Under the pieces are notes generated by a model. The model worked only from the letters and a program-made list of their open reading frames with translations, did no database searches and was not told where the DNA came from. Made by a program: the position numbers and the translations under genes. Of a DNA stretch of 64,000 bases, positions 8,126-19,508 are shown in pieces (position 1 is the stretch's first letter; the number at the start of each line of letters is the position of its first letter). The stretch lies in NCBI RefSeq assembly GCF_003337555.1, contig NZ_QPJK01000005.1, positions 434,001 to 498,000 of the forward strand. The letters are read 5' to 3'. The DNA is from Pseudorhodoferax soli (GTDB taxonomy: Bacteria; Pseudomonadota; Gammaproteobacteria; Burkholderiales; Burkholderiaceae_C).

Positions 8126-9277
8126 TCATGTCTCCGAGAGGATCAGGCTCACGTGCGAGGACAGCACGCCGCCATCGGCATGCACGAAGGCGCGGGAGGG
8201 CGGCTTGGCGAGCTGGCGCGCGCCGGCCTGGCCGCGCATCTGGCGCACGGCTTCGACCGCGTGGCCCATGCCGCCGGCCACGCCGCAGTGGCCGAACGAG
8301 AGCAGGCCGCCGTGCGTGTTGAGCGGCAGCGCGCCGCCGGGCGCGAACGTGCCGTCGCGCACGCGGGCCGCGGCCTGGCCACGCGGCGCAAAGCCGGTTT
8401 CCTCCAGCAGCATGGCCAGCGTGATCGTGAAGGAGTCGTAGATGCCCAGCCAGTCGATGGCGGCATGCGACAGGCCGGCCTCGGCGAAAGCGCGGCCGGC
8501 GGCGGCCGAAGCGCCGGTGGCCAGCACGTCGTCGATCGCCGAGAGGTGCTGGTGCTGGTGGGCCTGGCCCGCGCCGACGATGGCCACGGGCCTGCCCGGG
8601 CCGGGCTCGGCGGACACCACCAGCGCCATCGCGCCGTCCGAGATCGGGCAGCAGTCCAGGAGGCGCAGCGGTGTGGCGATGGGCTTGGACGCGGCCACGT
8701 CGGCCGCCGTGATGGGCGCACGCAGGTGCGCATCGGGGTGGCGCGCCGCGTTGGCACGCATCAGCACGGCGAACTCGGCCAGGTCCTCCTGCGTGGTGCC
8801 CGTGGCATGCATGTAGCGCGAGGCCAGCAACGCGTAGTAGGCCGGCACGGAAGCGCCGTTGGGCACCTCCATCTCGGCATCGCCCACCTGGGCCAGGGTC
8901 TGGATGGCGCTGTCGCGCGCCTGGCCCGTGAGCCGGTTCTCGCCCGCCACGACCAGCACGCGCTTGCAGCGGCCCACGCGCACCAGGTCGCGCGCCAGCA
9001 TGAGCATGGCCGCGCCCGTGGCGCCACCCAGCGCCATGCCGTGGCCGTACTGCACCGAGAGGCCGAAGCGCTCGGCAAACAGCGTGGACAGCATCAGGTG
9101 CGGCAGCGTGGTGGCGTAGCCGCACAGCAGGCCGTCGATGTCGCTGCGTTGCAGCTGGGCGTCGGCCAGGGCCTGGGTGGCGGCCTGGGCCATGAGCTCG
9201 ATCGGGCCCTGGCCCTCCAGGCGGCCGAAGGCGGTGTTGCCGACGCCGGCGATGTGGGCGAGGGGGGCAGTGTTCAT
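8126..9277 (-). CDS. SCP2-type thiolase family protein
   Basis: A 383-residue thiolase-superfamily protein of the lipid-transfer (SCP2) group. N-terminal AGVGNTAFGRLEGQGPIELMAQAATQAL is typical. DGLLCGY, GGATGAAMLMLARDLV and the C-terminal LNTHGGLLSFGHCGVAGG (the His and Cys block) follow. Enzymes of this group act on acyl-CoA in sterol, branched-chain or aromatic side-chain breakdown, as thiolases or in aldolase complexes with DUF35 proteins. The start at 9277 overlaps the iclR stop (ATGA), placing it directly under the regulator, and the DUF35 gene follows after one base. It is more likely a thiolase/aldolase subunit than a biosynthetic ketothiolase. Confidence 0.88.
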   Translation of the reverse strand: MNTAPLAHIAGVGNTAFGRLEGQGPIELMAQAATQALADAQLQRSDIDGLLCGYATTLPHLMLSTLFAERFGLSVQYGHGMALGGATGAAMLMLARDLVRVGRCKRVLVVAGENRLTGQARDSAIQTLAQVGDAEMEVPNGASVPAYYALLASRYMHATGTTQEDLAEFAVLMRANAARHPDAHLRAPITAADVAASKPIATPLRLLDCCPISDGAMALVVSAEPGPGRPVAIVGAGQAHQHQHLSAIDDVLATGASAAAGRAFAEAGLSHAAIDWLGIYDSFTITLAMLLEETGFAPRGQAAARVRDGTFAPGGALPLNTHGGLLSFGHCGVAGGMGHAVEAVRQMRGQAGARQLAKPPSRAFVHADGGVLSSHVSLILSET

Positions 9278-10074
9278 GTCTTGGCTTGGAGAAGGGTTTG
9301 GCACAGCGCGGCTTCGCGCTGCAGGCCGGCGGCGAGTTCGGCCTCGCGCTCGCCGATGCGTTCGTTGAGCGCGGCGATGCTGAGCGCGGCCACGGGCCGG
9401 CCGTCGGCGCCGAGGATGGGCGCGGCGATGCCGCCCATGCGCTCGACCACCACGTCCAACAGCACGGCATAGCCGCGTGCGCGGGCCTCGGCGCAGCGCT
9501 CGGCGAGCAGGGCGCGGGTGATGCGTGGGTAGCGGCGGTCGCGGGCCAGCTGGGCGGCGACCACGTCGAGCGCGGCCTCCTGCTCGCGCGGCGGCAGCCA
9601 GGCCAGCAACGCCAGGCTGCCGGCGCCCACGCCGAGCAGGCGGCGGCTGCCGACCTCCAGGTAATTGGCGCGGATCGGGTAGCGGCCCAGTTCCAGGTCG
9701 ATGCACAGCGATTCGGTGCCGCTGGGCACCGAGAGGATGGCCGTGTCCTCGAACGCGCCGGCCAGGCGCAGCAAGCTCGGCCGGGCCATGGCGCGCGGGT
9801 CGAACTGGGCGAGCGCGGCAGCGCCGGCGCGTTGCAATTCGGGGCCGCCACGGTAGAGCTTGCTGGCGTCGTCGCGCCGCACGAAGCCTTCGCGCGCCAG
9901 CATCTCCGCCAGGCGCAGCACGGTGGCCTTGTCCAGGCCCGTGGCCTGGGCGATGTCGGTCAGGCGCAGTGCGCCGCCCGTGGCCAGCGCACGCAGGATG
10001 CGGCAGGCCTTGGCGACCGAGGAGGGCGCCTCGAGGGATTCGGATGGGGCCAGGACGGCCGATTCAGATTTCAT
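9274..10074 (-). CDS. IclR-family transcriptional regulator
   Basis: A 266-residue regulator. The N-terminal winged helix reads SVAKACRILRALATGGALRLTDIAQATGLDKATVLRLAEMLAREGFV, about residues 19-65. The C-terminal effector-binding domain has AILSVPSGTESLCIDLELG and ERMGGIAAPILGADGRPVAALSIAAL. It is the first gene of the operon and its stop overlaps the thiolase start, so it probably controls its own operon in response to a pathway acid or CoA ester. A perfect inverted repeat lies five bases upstream of its start codon and is the obvious candidate operator. Confidence 0.92.
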   Translation of the reverse strand: MKSESAVLAPSESLEAPSSVAKACRILRALATGGALRLTDIAQATGLDKATVLRLAEMLAREGFVRRDDASKLYRGGPELQRAGAAALAQFDPRAMARPSLLRLAGAFEDTAILSVPSGTESLCIDLELGRYPIRANYLEVGSRRLLGVGAGSLALLAWLPPREQEAALDVVAAQLARDRRYPRITRALLAERCAEARARGYAVLLDVVVERMGGIAAPILGADGRPVAALSIAALNERIGEREAELAAGLQREAALCQTLLQAKT

Positions 10075-10078
10075 TGAA

Positions 10079-10114
10079 CGAAAGCCTAGGAGCGGTGCGC
10101 ATCCTAGGCTTTCG
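10079..10114. promoter_or_regulatory. Perfect 13-bp inverted repeat, putative IclR operator
   Basis: CGAAAGCCTAGGA at 10079-10091 is repeated exactly in reverse complement (TCCTAGGCTTTCG) at 10102-10114 across a 10-bp spacer. Outside it, TTGAA and TTCAA form a looser second layer. It lies immediately before the iclR start codon on the minus strand, where it would overlap the 5' end of the message. IclR proteins bind palindromes at their own promoters, which makes autoregulation the best guess. A hairpin acting on the mRNA is an alternative. Confidence 0.65.
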
Positions 10115-10319
10115 TCGATTCAAAGGAATCTAGGGTTTTCTCCAGTTTTGTTCAATGAAACCTTTGCAAGCCTCACATTGGCGGGCTCGGAATGTGTGGC
10201 CCAGCGTCTGCTCCATGGTGTGCATGCGGCTGGTGTGGCGGTGACAAGGTGCAAGAGGAGCAAACGGAGAGCTTCTGATGGGCTCTGCAGGAGGACGAGA
10301 TGCAGCCGACCCGCGCGGC

Positions 10320-10341
10320 TAAAATCTGGTTGATTCAACCA
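10320..10341 (+). promoter_or_regulatory. Promoter -10 element with toxin-antitoxin operator palindrome
   Basis: TAAAAT at 10320-10325 is a good -10 element 36 bp before the antitoxin start. It is followed directly by the perfect palindrome TGGTTGATTCAACCA at 10327-10341. A palindrome beside the -10 is where Phd/VapB antitoxins usually bind to repress their own operon. No strong -35 hexamer is visible. The 286-bp gap between iclR and the antitoxin gene otherwise holds only the iclR inverted repeat. Confidence 0.6.
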
Positions 10342-10360
10342 AATCCCACCTAGGACGTTC

Positions 10361-10666
10361 ATGGCTGCCATCGGACTGTTCGAAGCCAAGACCCATCTGA
10401 GCGAATACGTGGCGCGCGCCGAGGCCGGCGAAGAGGTCATCATCACGCGGCACAACAAGCCGGTGGCGAAGATCGTCCCGCTGGCGGCCGAGTTGCCTGC
10501 GGCGCAAGAGATCGCCCCGTTCGTGCAGCGCACCTACAGCACTGGCGTGCCGCTGGTCGACCTCACGCGCGCCAACCAGCTGGCGGCCGAGCTGGAAGAC
10601 GAAGAGCTGATGGCGAAGATGCGCCGCATCGAAGCCCGGCACCAGGATCCGCATGCTCCTTCCTGA
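10361..10666 (+). CDS. Phd/YefM-family antitoxin
   Basis: A 101-residue antitoxin. The N-terminal DNA-binding fold is the classic Phd/YefM sequence (IGLFEAKTHLSEYVARAEAGEEVIITRHNKPVAKIVPL). The C-terminal half (LEDEELMAKMRRIEARHQ) is charged and presumably wraps the toxin. It overlaps the toxin gene by 14 bases, as is typical of type II toxin-antitoxin operons. It should both neutralise the PIN toxin and repress the operon through the palindrome at 10327-10341. Confidence 0.93.
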   Translation: MAAIGLFEAKTHLSEYVARAEAGEEVIITRHNKPVAKIVPLAAELPAAQEIAPFVQRTYSTGVPLVDLTRANQLAAELEDEELMAKMRRIEARHQDPHAPS

Positions 10667-11078
10667 CACCAACCTGCTGCTCTACGCTGTGCACGCGGAC
10701 AGCCTGCACCACGCGCGCGCACGCCAGGCGCTGGAAACGATGCTGGACGATGCGCGCGGGCTGGCGCTTGCGTGGGTGGTGCTGATCGGCTTCGTGCGCC
10801 TGTCGACCAAGCGCGGCATCCTGCCTTCGCCGCTGGGCATCGCCGACGCGCTGAGCGTCGTGGACGACTGGCTGGCCCATCCGCGCGCGCGCGTGCTGCA
10901 GCCAGGCGTGCGGCATGCCGGCATCTTCGGGCGGCTGCTGCTGTCGGCCGGAACCGCCGGCAACCTGACGACCGACGCCCACATTGCCGCGCTGGCCATC
11001 GAACACCAGGCCGAGGTGCTGACTTTCGACCGAGACTTCGCCCGCTTCACCGGCGTGCGCTACCAATTGCTGAGCTGA
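10653..11078 (+). CDS. VapC-like PIN-domain toxin ribonuclease
   Basis: A 141-residue PIN-domain protein. The first catalytic acid is in LPDTNLLLYAVH (residues 3-14), a middle acidic block is LTTDAHIAALAIEH, and the C-terminal pair is in EVLTFDRDFARF. VapC-type toxins cleave tRNA or rRNA and stop translation until the antitoxin is restored. The gene overlaps the antitoxin and ends 12 bp before alaS in the same orientation, so transcription probably continues into that essential gene. Confidence 0.9.
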   Translation: MLLPDTNLLLYAVHADSLHHARARQALETMLDDARGLALAWVVLIGFVRLSTKRGILPSPLGIADALSVVDDWLAHPRARVLQPGVRHAGIFGRLLLSAGTAGNLTTDAHIAALAIEHQAEVLTFDRDFARFTGVRYQLLS

Positions 11079-11090
11079 TCCACCAGAACC

Positions 11091-13721
<2,631 letters not shown>

Positions 13722-13749
13722 GCCTGGCCCCGGTAGGCCGCCCGCTGCC

Positions 13750-14622
13750 TCAGAGGGCGGATGCGGCCACGGCCTCGATGGCGGTCACCACGGCCTGCGG
13801 GGCGTCCTGCTGGATCTGGTGCCCGCTGCCCGGCACGCGGGCCAGCGTGGCGCCGCTGCGGCGCAGCCAGTCCTGGCGCAGGTCTTCCAGCATGCCGCGC
13901 AGGCCATCGCCCATGTAGAGCGGCGTTTCGGTCGAGGCCAGCAGCACCGTGGGCGCCTTCAGCCGCGGCTGCAGTTCCACCTGCTGCAGGCAGTCTGCCT
14001 GCGCGTCGAACTCCTGGGCCATGGCGGGGCTGAACACGGTCTGGCGGGCCAGCTGCAGCAGCGCTGCGGCGGCGGGCTGCTCGTGCTCCAGCGTGGCCTG
14101 CAGACGCGGATGCGTGGGGTCCAGCAGCACCAGGCCGGCCACATCCTGCGGGTACATGCGGGCATAGACGTACTGGTACAGGCCGCCCAGCGAGTGCCCG
14201 ACCAGCACATAGGGCGGCCGCAGCCCGGCCTGGCGCAGCAGGGCGTGTTGCTCTTCGGCGATGCGGCAGGCGCTGCGCTCCCCGGCACGCCCGGGGCTGG
14301 CGCCATAGCCCGGCCGGTCCGGCACCACGGCCTCGTGTTCTGCCGGCAGCTGGCGTAGCACCGCCGCCCAGCTGGCGTGGTCATCGCCCAGGCCGCTTTG
14401 GAACACCACGACCGGCCCCTGGGACTGCGGAGCCGCCTGGTGCATGAAGGTGATCGGTGCGCCCGCCACCATGGCGACCGCGGAGGCCGCTGCCTGGCCG
14501 TCCGCGTCCAGGCGCGGCGCCGTGCCGGAACAGGCGGCCAATGCCAGGCCCAGCAGGGCCAGGGTGGTACGGCGCCATGGCAGGAGGCGGTCGGCGGTCG
14601 AGTTGCGTTGTTCGTGCGGCAC
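13750..14622 (-). CDS. Alpha/beta hydrolase, probable lipoprotein
   Basis: About 290 residues with an alpha/beta-hydrolase fold: VVVFQSGLGDDHASW for the oxyanion region, nucleophile elbow VLVGHSLGGLYQY, acid in LVLLDPTHPRLQ and catalytic His in VPGSGHQIQQD. A hydrophobic stretch ending LALAACSG is a lipobox, so the protein is probably membrane-anchored outside the cytoplasm. The start is uncertain. GTG 14620-14622 places the signal sensibly but has a weak ribosome site, and longer frames look non-coding. It is convergent with alaS (28-bp gap). Substrate is unknown. Confidence 0.8.
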   Translation of the reverse strand: MPHEQRNSTADRLLPWRRTTLALLGLALAACSGTAPRLDADGQAAASAVAMVAGAPITFMHQAAPQSQGPVVVFQSGLGDDHASWAAVLRQLPAEHEAVVPDRPGYGASPGRAGERSACRIAEEQHALLRQAGLRPPYVLVGHSLGGLYQYVYARMYPQDVAGLVLLDPTHPRLQATLEHEQPAAAALLQLARQTVFSPAMAQEFDAQADCLQQVELQPRLKAPTVLLASTETPLYMGDGLRGMLEDLRQDWLRRSGATLARVPGSGHQIQQDAPQAVVTAIEAVAASAL

Positions 14623-14751
14623 CGCCGGATTTTCCGTGGCGGATGGCGCGAAATGCGGTCGAATTGCCCGAAGATCCCGCCAGCGATCCGCACGGCTGCC
14701 TGTGCGCCGTCGCCCCATGCTGCAGTGCGACATGGCCGACAATCCCGTCCC

Positions 14752-15276
14752 ATGGACCGACGCACCCTGCTGCGGTCGCTGGCACCGGTGGGGTGGCTGG
14801 CGGCCGGCACTTCCCACGCCCAGCACGCCGTCACGGACTGGCCCGCGGGCCAGGCGCTGCCCGCCATCGAGGCGCCAGACCTGCAGGGCCGGCCATGGCG
14901 GCTGGCCGATCTGCGCGGCCGTGCCGTGCTGCTGAACTTCTGGGCCAGCTGGTGCGAGCCCTGCCGCGCCGAGATGCCCACGCTGCAGGTGCTGGCCGAC
15001 CTGTACGGGGCGGAGCAGCTGGCGGTGCTGGCGCTCAACTTCAAGGAGGCGCCCGCCACCGTCGCACGTTTCGTGCAGCGCACGGGCCTGCGCCTGCCTG
15101 TGCTGCTGGACCGCGACGGCGCGATCGCGCGGGCCTGCGCCGTCAAGGTGTTTCCCTCCACGCTGCTGATCGCACCCGATGGCCGCGCGCGCCAGCGGCT
15201 GCGCGGCGAACTCGACTGGACCGGCGCCGAGGCCGAACGGCTGGTACAGGCCCTGTTCGCGCCGCCCACCCGATAA
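14752..15276 (+). CDS. TlpA-like thioredoxin-fold protein, exported
   Basis: A 174-residue protein. The N-terminal signal MDRRTLLRSLAPVGWLAAGTSHA contains a twin arginine. The thioredoxin domain follows, with the active site FWASWCEPCRAEMPTLQ (CEPC near residue 65), ALNFKEAPATV and VKVFPSTLLIAPDGR, which includes the cis-proline. TlpA/ResA-type proteins reduce or isomerise disulfides in the periplasm, often for cytochrome or metal-centre assembly. It lies 32 bp upstream of the transglutaminase-like gene and is probably cotranscribed with it. Confidence 0.88.
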   Translation: MDRRTLLRSLAPVGWLAAGTSHAQHAVTDWPAGQALPAIEAPDLQGRPWRLADLRGRAVLLNFWASWCEPCRAEMPTLQVLADLYGAEQLAVLALNFKEAPATVARFVQRTGLRLPVLLDRDGAIARACAVKVFPSTLLIAPDGRARQRLRGELDWTGAEAERLVQALFAPPTR

Positions 15277-15308
15277 TGCGCGCCCCCGTTTCCCAGGAGA
15301 GTCCACCG

Positions 15309-16433
15309 ATGCCATCCAGCCGCCGCCAGTTCCTTGCCCATGGTGCAGCGCTGTCAGCCGCCAGCGCCGTCCCCGCCATCGCACGGGCCCAGGCAGCGCC
15401 GAACGCAAGCCGCCGCTTCGACCCGCAGCCCCAGGGTTGGCGCCGCTTCGACGTCACCACGCGCGTGGACCTCACGCCGCTGCAGGGCGCGACCAAGGTT
15501 TGGATCCCGCTGCCCTCGCTGGACACCGGCTGGCAGCGCACGCTGACCCACAGCTTCGCCAGCAACGGCGTGGCCCGCGTCGCCGAGGATGGCCGCGAAG
15601 GCGCCCGCATGCTGGCGGTGGAGTTCGCGCCCGGCCAGGCCCAGCCCTTCGTCGAGGTGACCAGTGGCGTCGCCACGCAGAACCGCGCCACCGACTGGTC
15701 GCGCCGCACGGGCGCCACCGAATCGGCAGACACGCTGCGCTTCTACACGCGCGCCACGGCGCTGCTGCCCACCGACGGCATCGTGCGCGAGACGGCGCTG
15801 CAGGCCACGCAGGGCGCCCGGACCGATGTGCAGAAGGCCCGCGCCATCTACGACTGGGTCGTGGCCAACACCTACCGCGAGCCCAAGGTGCGTGGCTGCG
15901 GCGAAGGCGACATCGCCACCCTGCTGGAGACCGGCGACCTGGGGGGCAAGTGCGCCGACCTCAATGCGCTCTTCGTGGGCCTGTGCCGGGCCGTCGGCGT
16001 GCCCGCGCGCGACGTCTACGGCCTGCGGCTGGCGCCCTCTGCCTTCGGCTACAAGGAGCTGGGCGGCAACCCGGCCAGCCTCAAGGGCGCGCAGCACTGC
16101 CGTGCCGAGGTCTACCTCGCCGGATACGGCTGGGTGGCGATGGACCCGGCCGACGTCGCCAAGGTCATGCGCCTGGAGACGCCCGAGTGGATCAAGACCG
16201 TGCAGAACCCGGTCGTGGCACCGGTGGACAAGGCGCTGTTCGGCGGCTGGGAAGGCAACTGGATGGCCTACAACACCGCGCACGACCTGACGCTGCCGGG
16301 CTCGCGCGGCGAGCCGCTCGGCTTCTTCATGTACCCGATGGCCGAGAACGCACAGGGGCGCTTCGACCCCTATGCGCCGGACGACTTCAGGTACCAGATT
16401 TCGTCCCGGGAAACCACCAGCGACAAAGCGTGA
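15309..16433 (+). CDS. Tat-exported transglutaminase-like domain protein
   Basis: A 374-residue protein with a twin-arginine signal (SRRQFLAHGAALSAASAVPA, cleaved near ARAQA). The transglutaminase/protease core has all three expected residues: Cys in GDLGGKCADLNALF, His in GAQHCRAEVYL and Asp in GWVAMDPAD. This fold covers cysteine proteases, amidases and crosslinking enzymes, and the substrate here is unknown. An AGGAG site precedes ATG 15309. Pairing with a periplasmic thioredoxin suggests the active Cys may be kept reduced by its neighbour, which is inference. Confidence 0.87.
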   Translation: MPSSRRQFLAHGAALSAASAVPAIARAQAAPNASRRFDPQPQGWRRFDVTTRVDLTPLQGATKVWIPLPSLDTGWQRTLTHSFASNGVARVAEDGREGARMLAVEFAPGQAQPFVEVTSGVATQNRATDWSRRTGATESADTLRFYTRATALLPTDGIVRETALQATQGARTDVQKARAIYDWVVANTYREPKVRGCGEGDIATLLETGDLGGKCADLNALFVGLCRAVGVPARDVYGLRLAPSAFGYKELGGNPASLKGAQHCRAEVYLAGYGWVAMDPADVAKVMRLETPEWIKTVQNPVVAPVDKALFGGWEGNWMAYNTAHDLTLPGSRGEPLGFFMYPMAENAQGRFDPYAPDDFRYQISSRETTSDKA

Positions 16434-16730
16434 GCGCTGCAACGCGGCGTGACGGGCGCGTCATCAGTTGGGCTGAAAAACGGCGTGGCAGCGGCTCCAT
16501 GGCGCACCGCGCAGGGTGCTTGGCGCATTCTGTGCTCTTAAACTCGTAGCGCTCCGATCACCGTCCGCGCCACACAAGAACATGTCGGATCAGGCAAGGC
16601 CGTGTCGGGCCGGAGTGCAGAACGGGCCGTGGCCGGCAGACATGCCCCGCGGCTGATTCCACCAGCGACATGGCCGGCGGCGGGAGGCCCCCCGCGCCGG
16701 ATCCTGTCTCTCTGATCTCGAAAGGTTCCA

Positions 16731-18335
16731 ATGCGCTACTCCAAAAAACAACTCAGAGCATGGGGAGTGGGACTGATGGTCTCGCTGTGCCTGGCGGCTT
16801 GCGGCGGCGGCGGCGACGACCCCGCCACGCCTCCGACCGAGCCGACCACTCCCACCGAACCGACCAACCCTGGCGTGCCGACCGGCCCGACGGCCACCAT
16901 CACTGGCAAGGCCGTGGACGGAACGACGGGCCTGCCCGTCGCCGGTGCCACGGTGCGCGTGGGCACGGCCTCGGCAACCACGGCCGCCGATGGCAGTTTC
17001 ACGCTGGCAGGCCTGGCGCCGGCCGCGCGCGCCGCGGTGGTGTTCGCCGCCACCGGCTATGCCGAGAACGGCCGCATCGCCGACCTCGTGGGCGATGCGA
17101 GCACCGATGTGCAGGCGCGGCTGCTGCCGGTCGCCACGACGGGCAGCGTGGCCGTGGCCACGGGCGGCGCGGTGGATTCGGGCACGGCCCGGGTCGTGCT
17201 GCCGGCCAATGGCGTGCAGCGTGCCGACGGCTCGCTGCCCACTGGCAACATCACGGTGCAGCTCACGCCGATCAATTCGGCACTGGACCCGCAGCTGATG
17301 CCCGGCGACTTCCGTACCGGGACCGCTGGGGGCAACACCTTGCCGATCGAGAGCTTCGGCGCGCTCAACGTGACGCTGACCGACAGCGCCGGTGCAGCCC
17401 TGAACCTGCGTAGCGGCCAGACCGCCACCATCCGCATCCCGGCGGTGTCACGCCGCGCCGATCCGCCCGTGACGATCCCGCTGTACTACTACAACACCGC
17501 CACCGGCCTGTGGCAGGAAGAGGGCAATGCCACGCTGGTTGGCGCGGGCAGCAGCGCTTACTACGAAGGCACGGTCAGCCACTTCTCGACCTGGAACGCC
17601 GACCAGGTCTACAACACCGTGTTCGTGCGCGGTTGCGTGAGGGACGCCGTTGGCGGCGTGGTGGCCAACGCCTACGTGGGCAGCGATGGCATCGACTACG
17701 TGGGCACCAGCTACGCCTACACCGACGCCAGCGGCAACTTCAGCCTGCCGGTGCGCGTGAGCAGCCAGGCTGCCATCACGGCTGTGGCCGGTGGGCGCCT
17801 GACCAACACCGTGCGCAACGAGGCCAGCGCGGCCGACATCGCCTGGACCGACTGCCTGACGCTGAGCCAGGCCGGTGCGGGCATCACGATGAAGCTGACC
17901 TGGGGCGCGCTGCCGACCGACCTGGATTCGCGCCTCATGACGCCGAGCGGTGAAGAGGTGTATTTCAGCAACGACGGTTCGCTGGTGGCTGCACCGTTCG
18001 CCAACCTGGATGTGGACGACACCTCGAGTTACGGCCCCGAAGTGGTGACGATCACCCGGCTCATGGTGGGCACCTACAAGTACTCGGTCAACCGCTACTC
18101 CAGCAATGGCACGTTCACCCAGTCCGGTGCTCGGGTCGAGCTCAACATCCCGGGCCGCGCGGTGGAACTGATCACGCCGCCTGCGACAGGCGAGACCGAG
18201 GGGACCGACTACTGGAACCTGTTCGAGTTCGACGTCAGCGCCAATTGCACGATCACCGTGCGCCCGGTGCAGACCTACAGCGATGCAGGGCTGTCAGCCC
18301 CGACCGCGCCAGCGACGCAGTACTGCACGCCGTGA
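16731..18335 (+). CDS. Large lipoprotein with carboxypeptidase-regulatory-like domains
   Basis: A 534-residue exported protein. The signal ends in CLAACGGGG, a clear lipobox. A Pro/Thr/Glu linker (residues about 28-52) follows, then a carboxypeptidase-regulatory-like domain (ITGKAVDGTTGLPVAGATV...ADGSFTLAGLAP). The middle is beta-rich, with a second such domain near residues 300-370. The C-terminal part (LTWGALPTDLDSRLMTPSGE...LDVDDTSSYGPEVVTI) resembles DUF2135/YfaP-like beta domains. An outer-membrane-anchored binding or adhesion protein is likely; the ligand is unknown. The 297-bp gap upstream of this gene shows only a short GACG/CGTC hairpin and no recognised gene. Confidence 0.8.
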   Translation: MRYSKKQLRAWGVGLMVSLCLAACGGGGDDPATPPTEPTTPTEPTNPGVPTGPTATITGKAVDGTTGLPVAGATVRVGTASATTAADGSFTLAGLAPAARAAVVFAATGYAENGRIADLVGDASTDVQARLLPVATTGSVAVATGGAVDSGTARVVLPANGVQRADGSLPTGNITVQLTPINSALDPQLMPGDFRTGTAGGNTLPIESFGALNVTLTDSAGAALNLRSGQTATIRIPAVSRRADPPVTIPLYYYNTATGLWQEEGNATLVGAGSSAYYEGTVSHFSTWNADQVYNTVFVRGCVRDAVGGVVANAYVGSDGIDYVGTSYAYTDASGNFSLPVRVSSQAAITAVAGGRLTNTVRNEASAADIAWTDCLTLSQAGAGITMKLTWGALPTDLDSRLMTPSGEEVYFSNDGSLVAAPFANLDVDDTSSYGPEVVTITRLMVGTYKYSVNRYSSNGTFTQSGARVELNIPGRAVELITPPATGETEGTDYWNLFEFDVSANCTITVRPVQTYSDAGLSAPTAPATQYCTP

Positions 18336-18350
18336 GTGGTGGCGCCGGCC

Positions 18351-19277
18351 TCAGGCCGGCGCCTGCTCCACTGGGCCCAGCGTGCGCAGGCTCTCGAACC
18401 GCCGCTGCTGCCCGGTCACCGGATCGGTGAATGCAATGGCGCGCGCCAGCAACTGCAGCGGCTGGCCGTGGTCGTCGTCCTCGTCGGGTCCGCGCTTCAC
18501 GTCCGGGTAGAACGCGTCGCCGCGGATCGGGATGCCCAGCGCCGCCATGTGCACGCGCAGTTGGTGGCGCTGGCCCGTGCGGGGCGCGAGCCGGTAGCGG
18601 CCCCAGGGCCCGGCCGTTTCCACCAGCGCCAGCCGCGTGCTGGCATTGGGCTCTCCCTGTGCCTCGCACTGCCGGAAGAAGGGCGTGCCCTGCACGATGC
18701 GGCTCTCGCGCACGAGCGGCAACGCCAGCCCGTCCCGCAGCGGGGCGATGGCCTCGTACTCCTTGTCGACCACCCGCTCGCGGAACAGCGCGTGGTAGGC
18801 ATCGCGGTCCTCGCGCCGTAGGCTGAACAGCACCACCCCGCCCGTCTCGCGGTCGATGCGGTGCAGCGGCTGCAGCTCGGCCAGGCCGGTGTCCCGCCGC
18901 AGGCGGGCCAGCAGCGTCTCGTGCAGGTGCCGGCCGCCCGGTGTCACGGCGAGAAAGTGCGGCTTGTCGGCTACCAGCAGATGCGCATCACGGAACAGGA
19001 TGGCCGCCTCGAACGGCACGCGCGGCTCCGCATGCAGGCTGCGGTAGTACCAGGCCTTGCCGTGCGCGCGGTAGGCCGCATCCGGCGGCAAGGGCCTGCC
19101 CTGCGCATCGCACACCTCTCCCGCCTGCAGGCGGGCCTGCCAATCGCCACGGGGCACGTGCGGAAAGCGATCAGCGAAGAAGTCCAGCCAGGTGGCCCAG
19201 GGACCGGCCGGCAAGCCGACGGCGCTGGCCGCCACGCCGCCGCGCAGGGGCAGGGCGGGCGCAATGGGGGCAGGCAT
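18351..19277 (-). CDS. RluA-family pseudouridine synthase
   Basis: About 308 residues. The catalytic motif [18 protein letters not shown] carries the essential Asp. [13 protein letters not shown] precedes it and [22 protein letters not shown] follows, all diagnostic of RluA/RluC/RluD-type enzymes that isomerise uridine in rRNA or tRNA. The target RNA cannot be assigned. ATG 19275-19277 (MPAPIAP) is the chosen start. ATG 19302-19304 lies one base after an AGGAGG, which is too close to be ideal, but it remains possible. It is convergent with the lipoprotein gene, 15 bp away. Confidence 0.9.
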   Translation of the reverse strand: MPAPIAPALPLRGGVAASAVGLPAGPWATWLDFFADRFPHVPRGDWQARLQAGEVCDAQGRPLPPDAAYRAHGKAWYYRSLHAEPRVPFEAAILFRDAHLLVADKPHFLAVTPGGRHLHETLLARLRRDTGLAELQPLHRIDRETGGVVLFSLRREDRDAYHALFRERVVDKEYEAIAPLRDGLALPLVRESRIVQGTPFFRQCEAQGEPNASTRLALVETAGPWGRYRLAPRTGQRHQLRVHMAALGIPIRGDAFYPDVKRGPDEDDDHGQPLQLLARAIAFTDPVTGQQRRFESLRTLGPVEQAPA

Positions 19278-19447
19278 GGCGCGGAATTGTCGCTGAGCTG
19301 TCATGCCTCCTGGTGGAAACCCTGGGCCGCTATCATCGGCCCGCGTTTTCACCGCCCACACACCACACCCCAATGCATTTGCCCAGCCTCGCATCGCCAC
19401 CGGCCTTCGCAACCCTGCACGGAGGCGCGCGATGAGCGCAGCACCGG

Positions 19448-19500
19448 GCCGCCCCCAGCACGCTCCCTCCCGCTTGGCGGGGCAGGCCGCAGGCCGCAGG
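19448..19500. repeat. GC-rich intergenic repeat before uppP
   Basis: The segment reading CAGCACGCTCCCTCCCGC then GGCGGGGCAGGCCGCAGG directly before uppP resembles, loosely, the dispersed palindromic element at 4097-4148. An open frame of 26 codons passes through it (19432-19512) and overlaps the uppP start. I treat that frame as incidental. Confidence 0.35.
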
Positions 19501-19508
19501 GTGTACCC

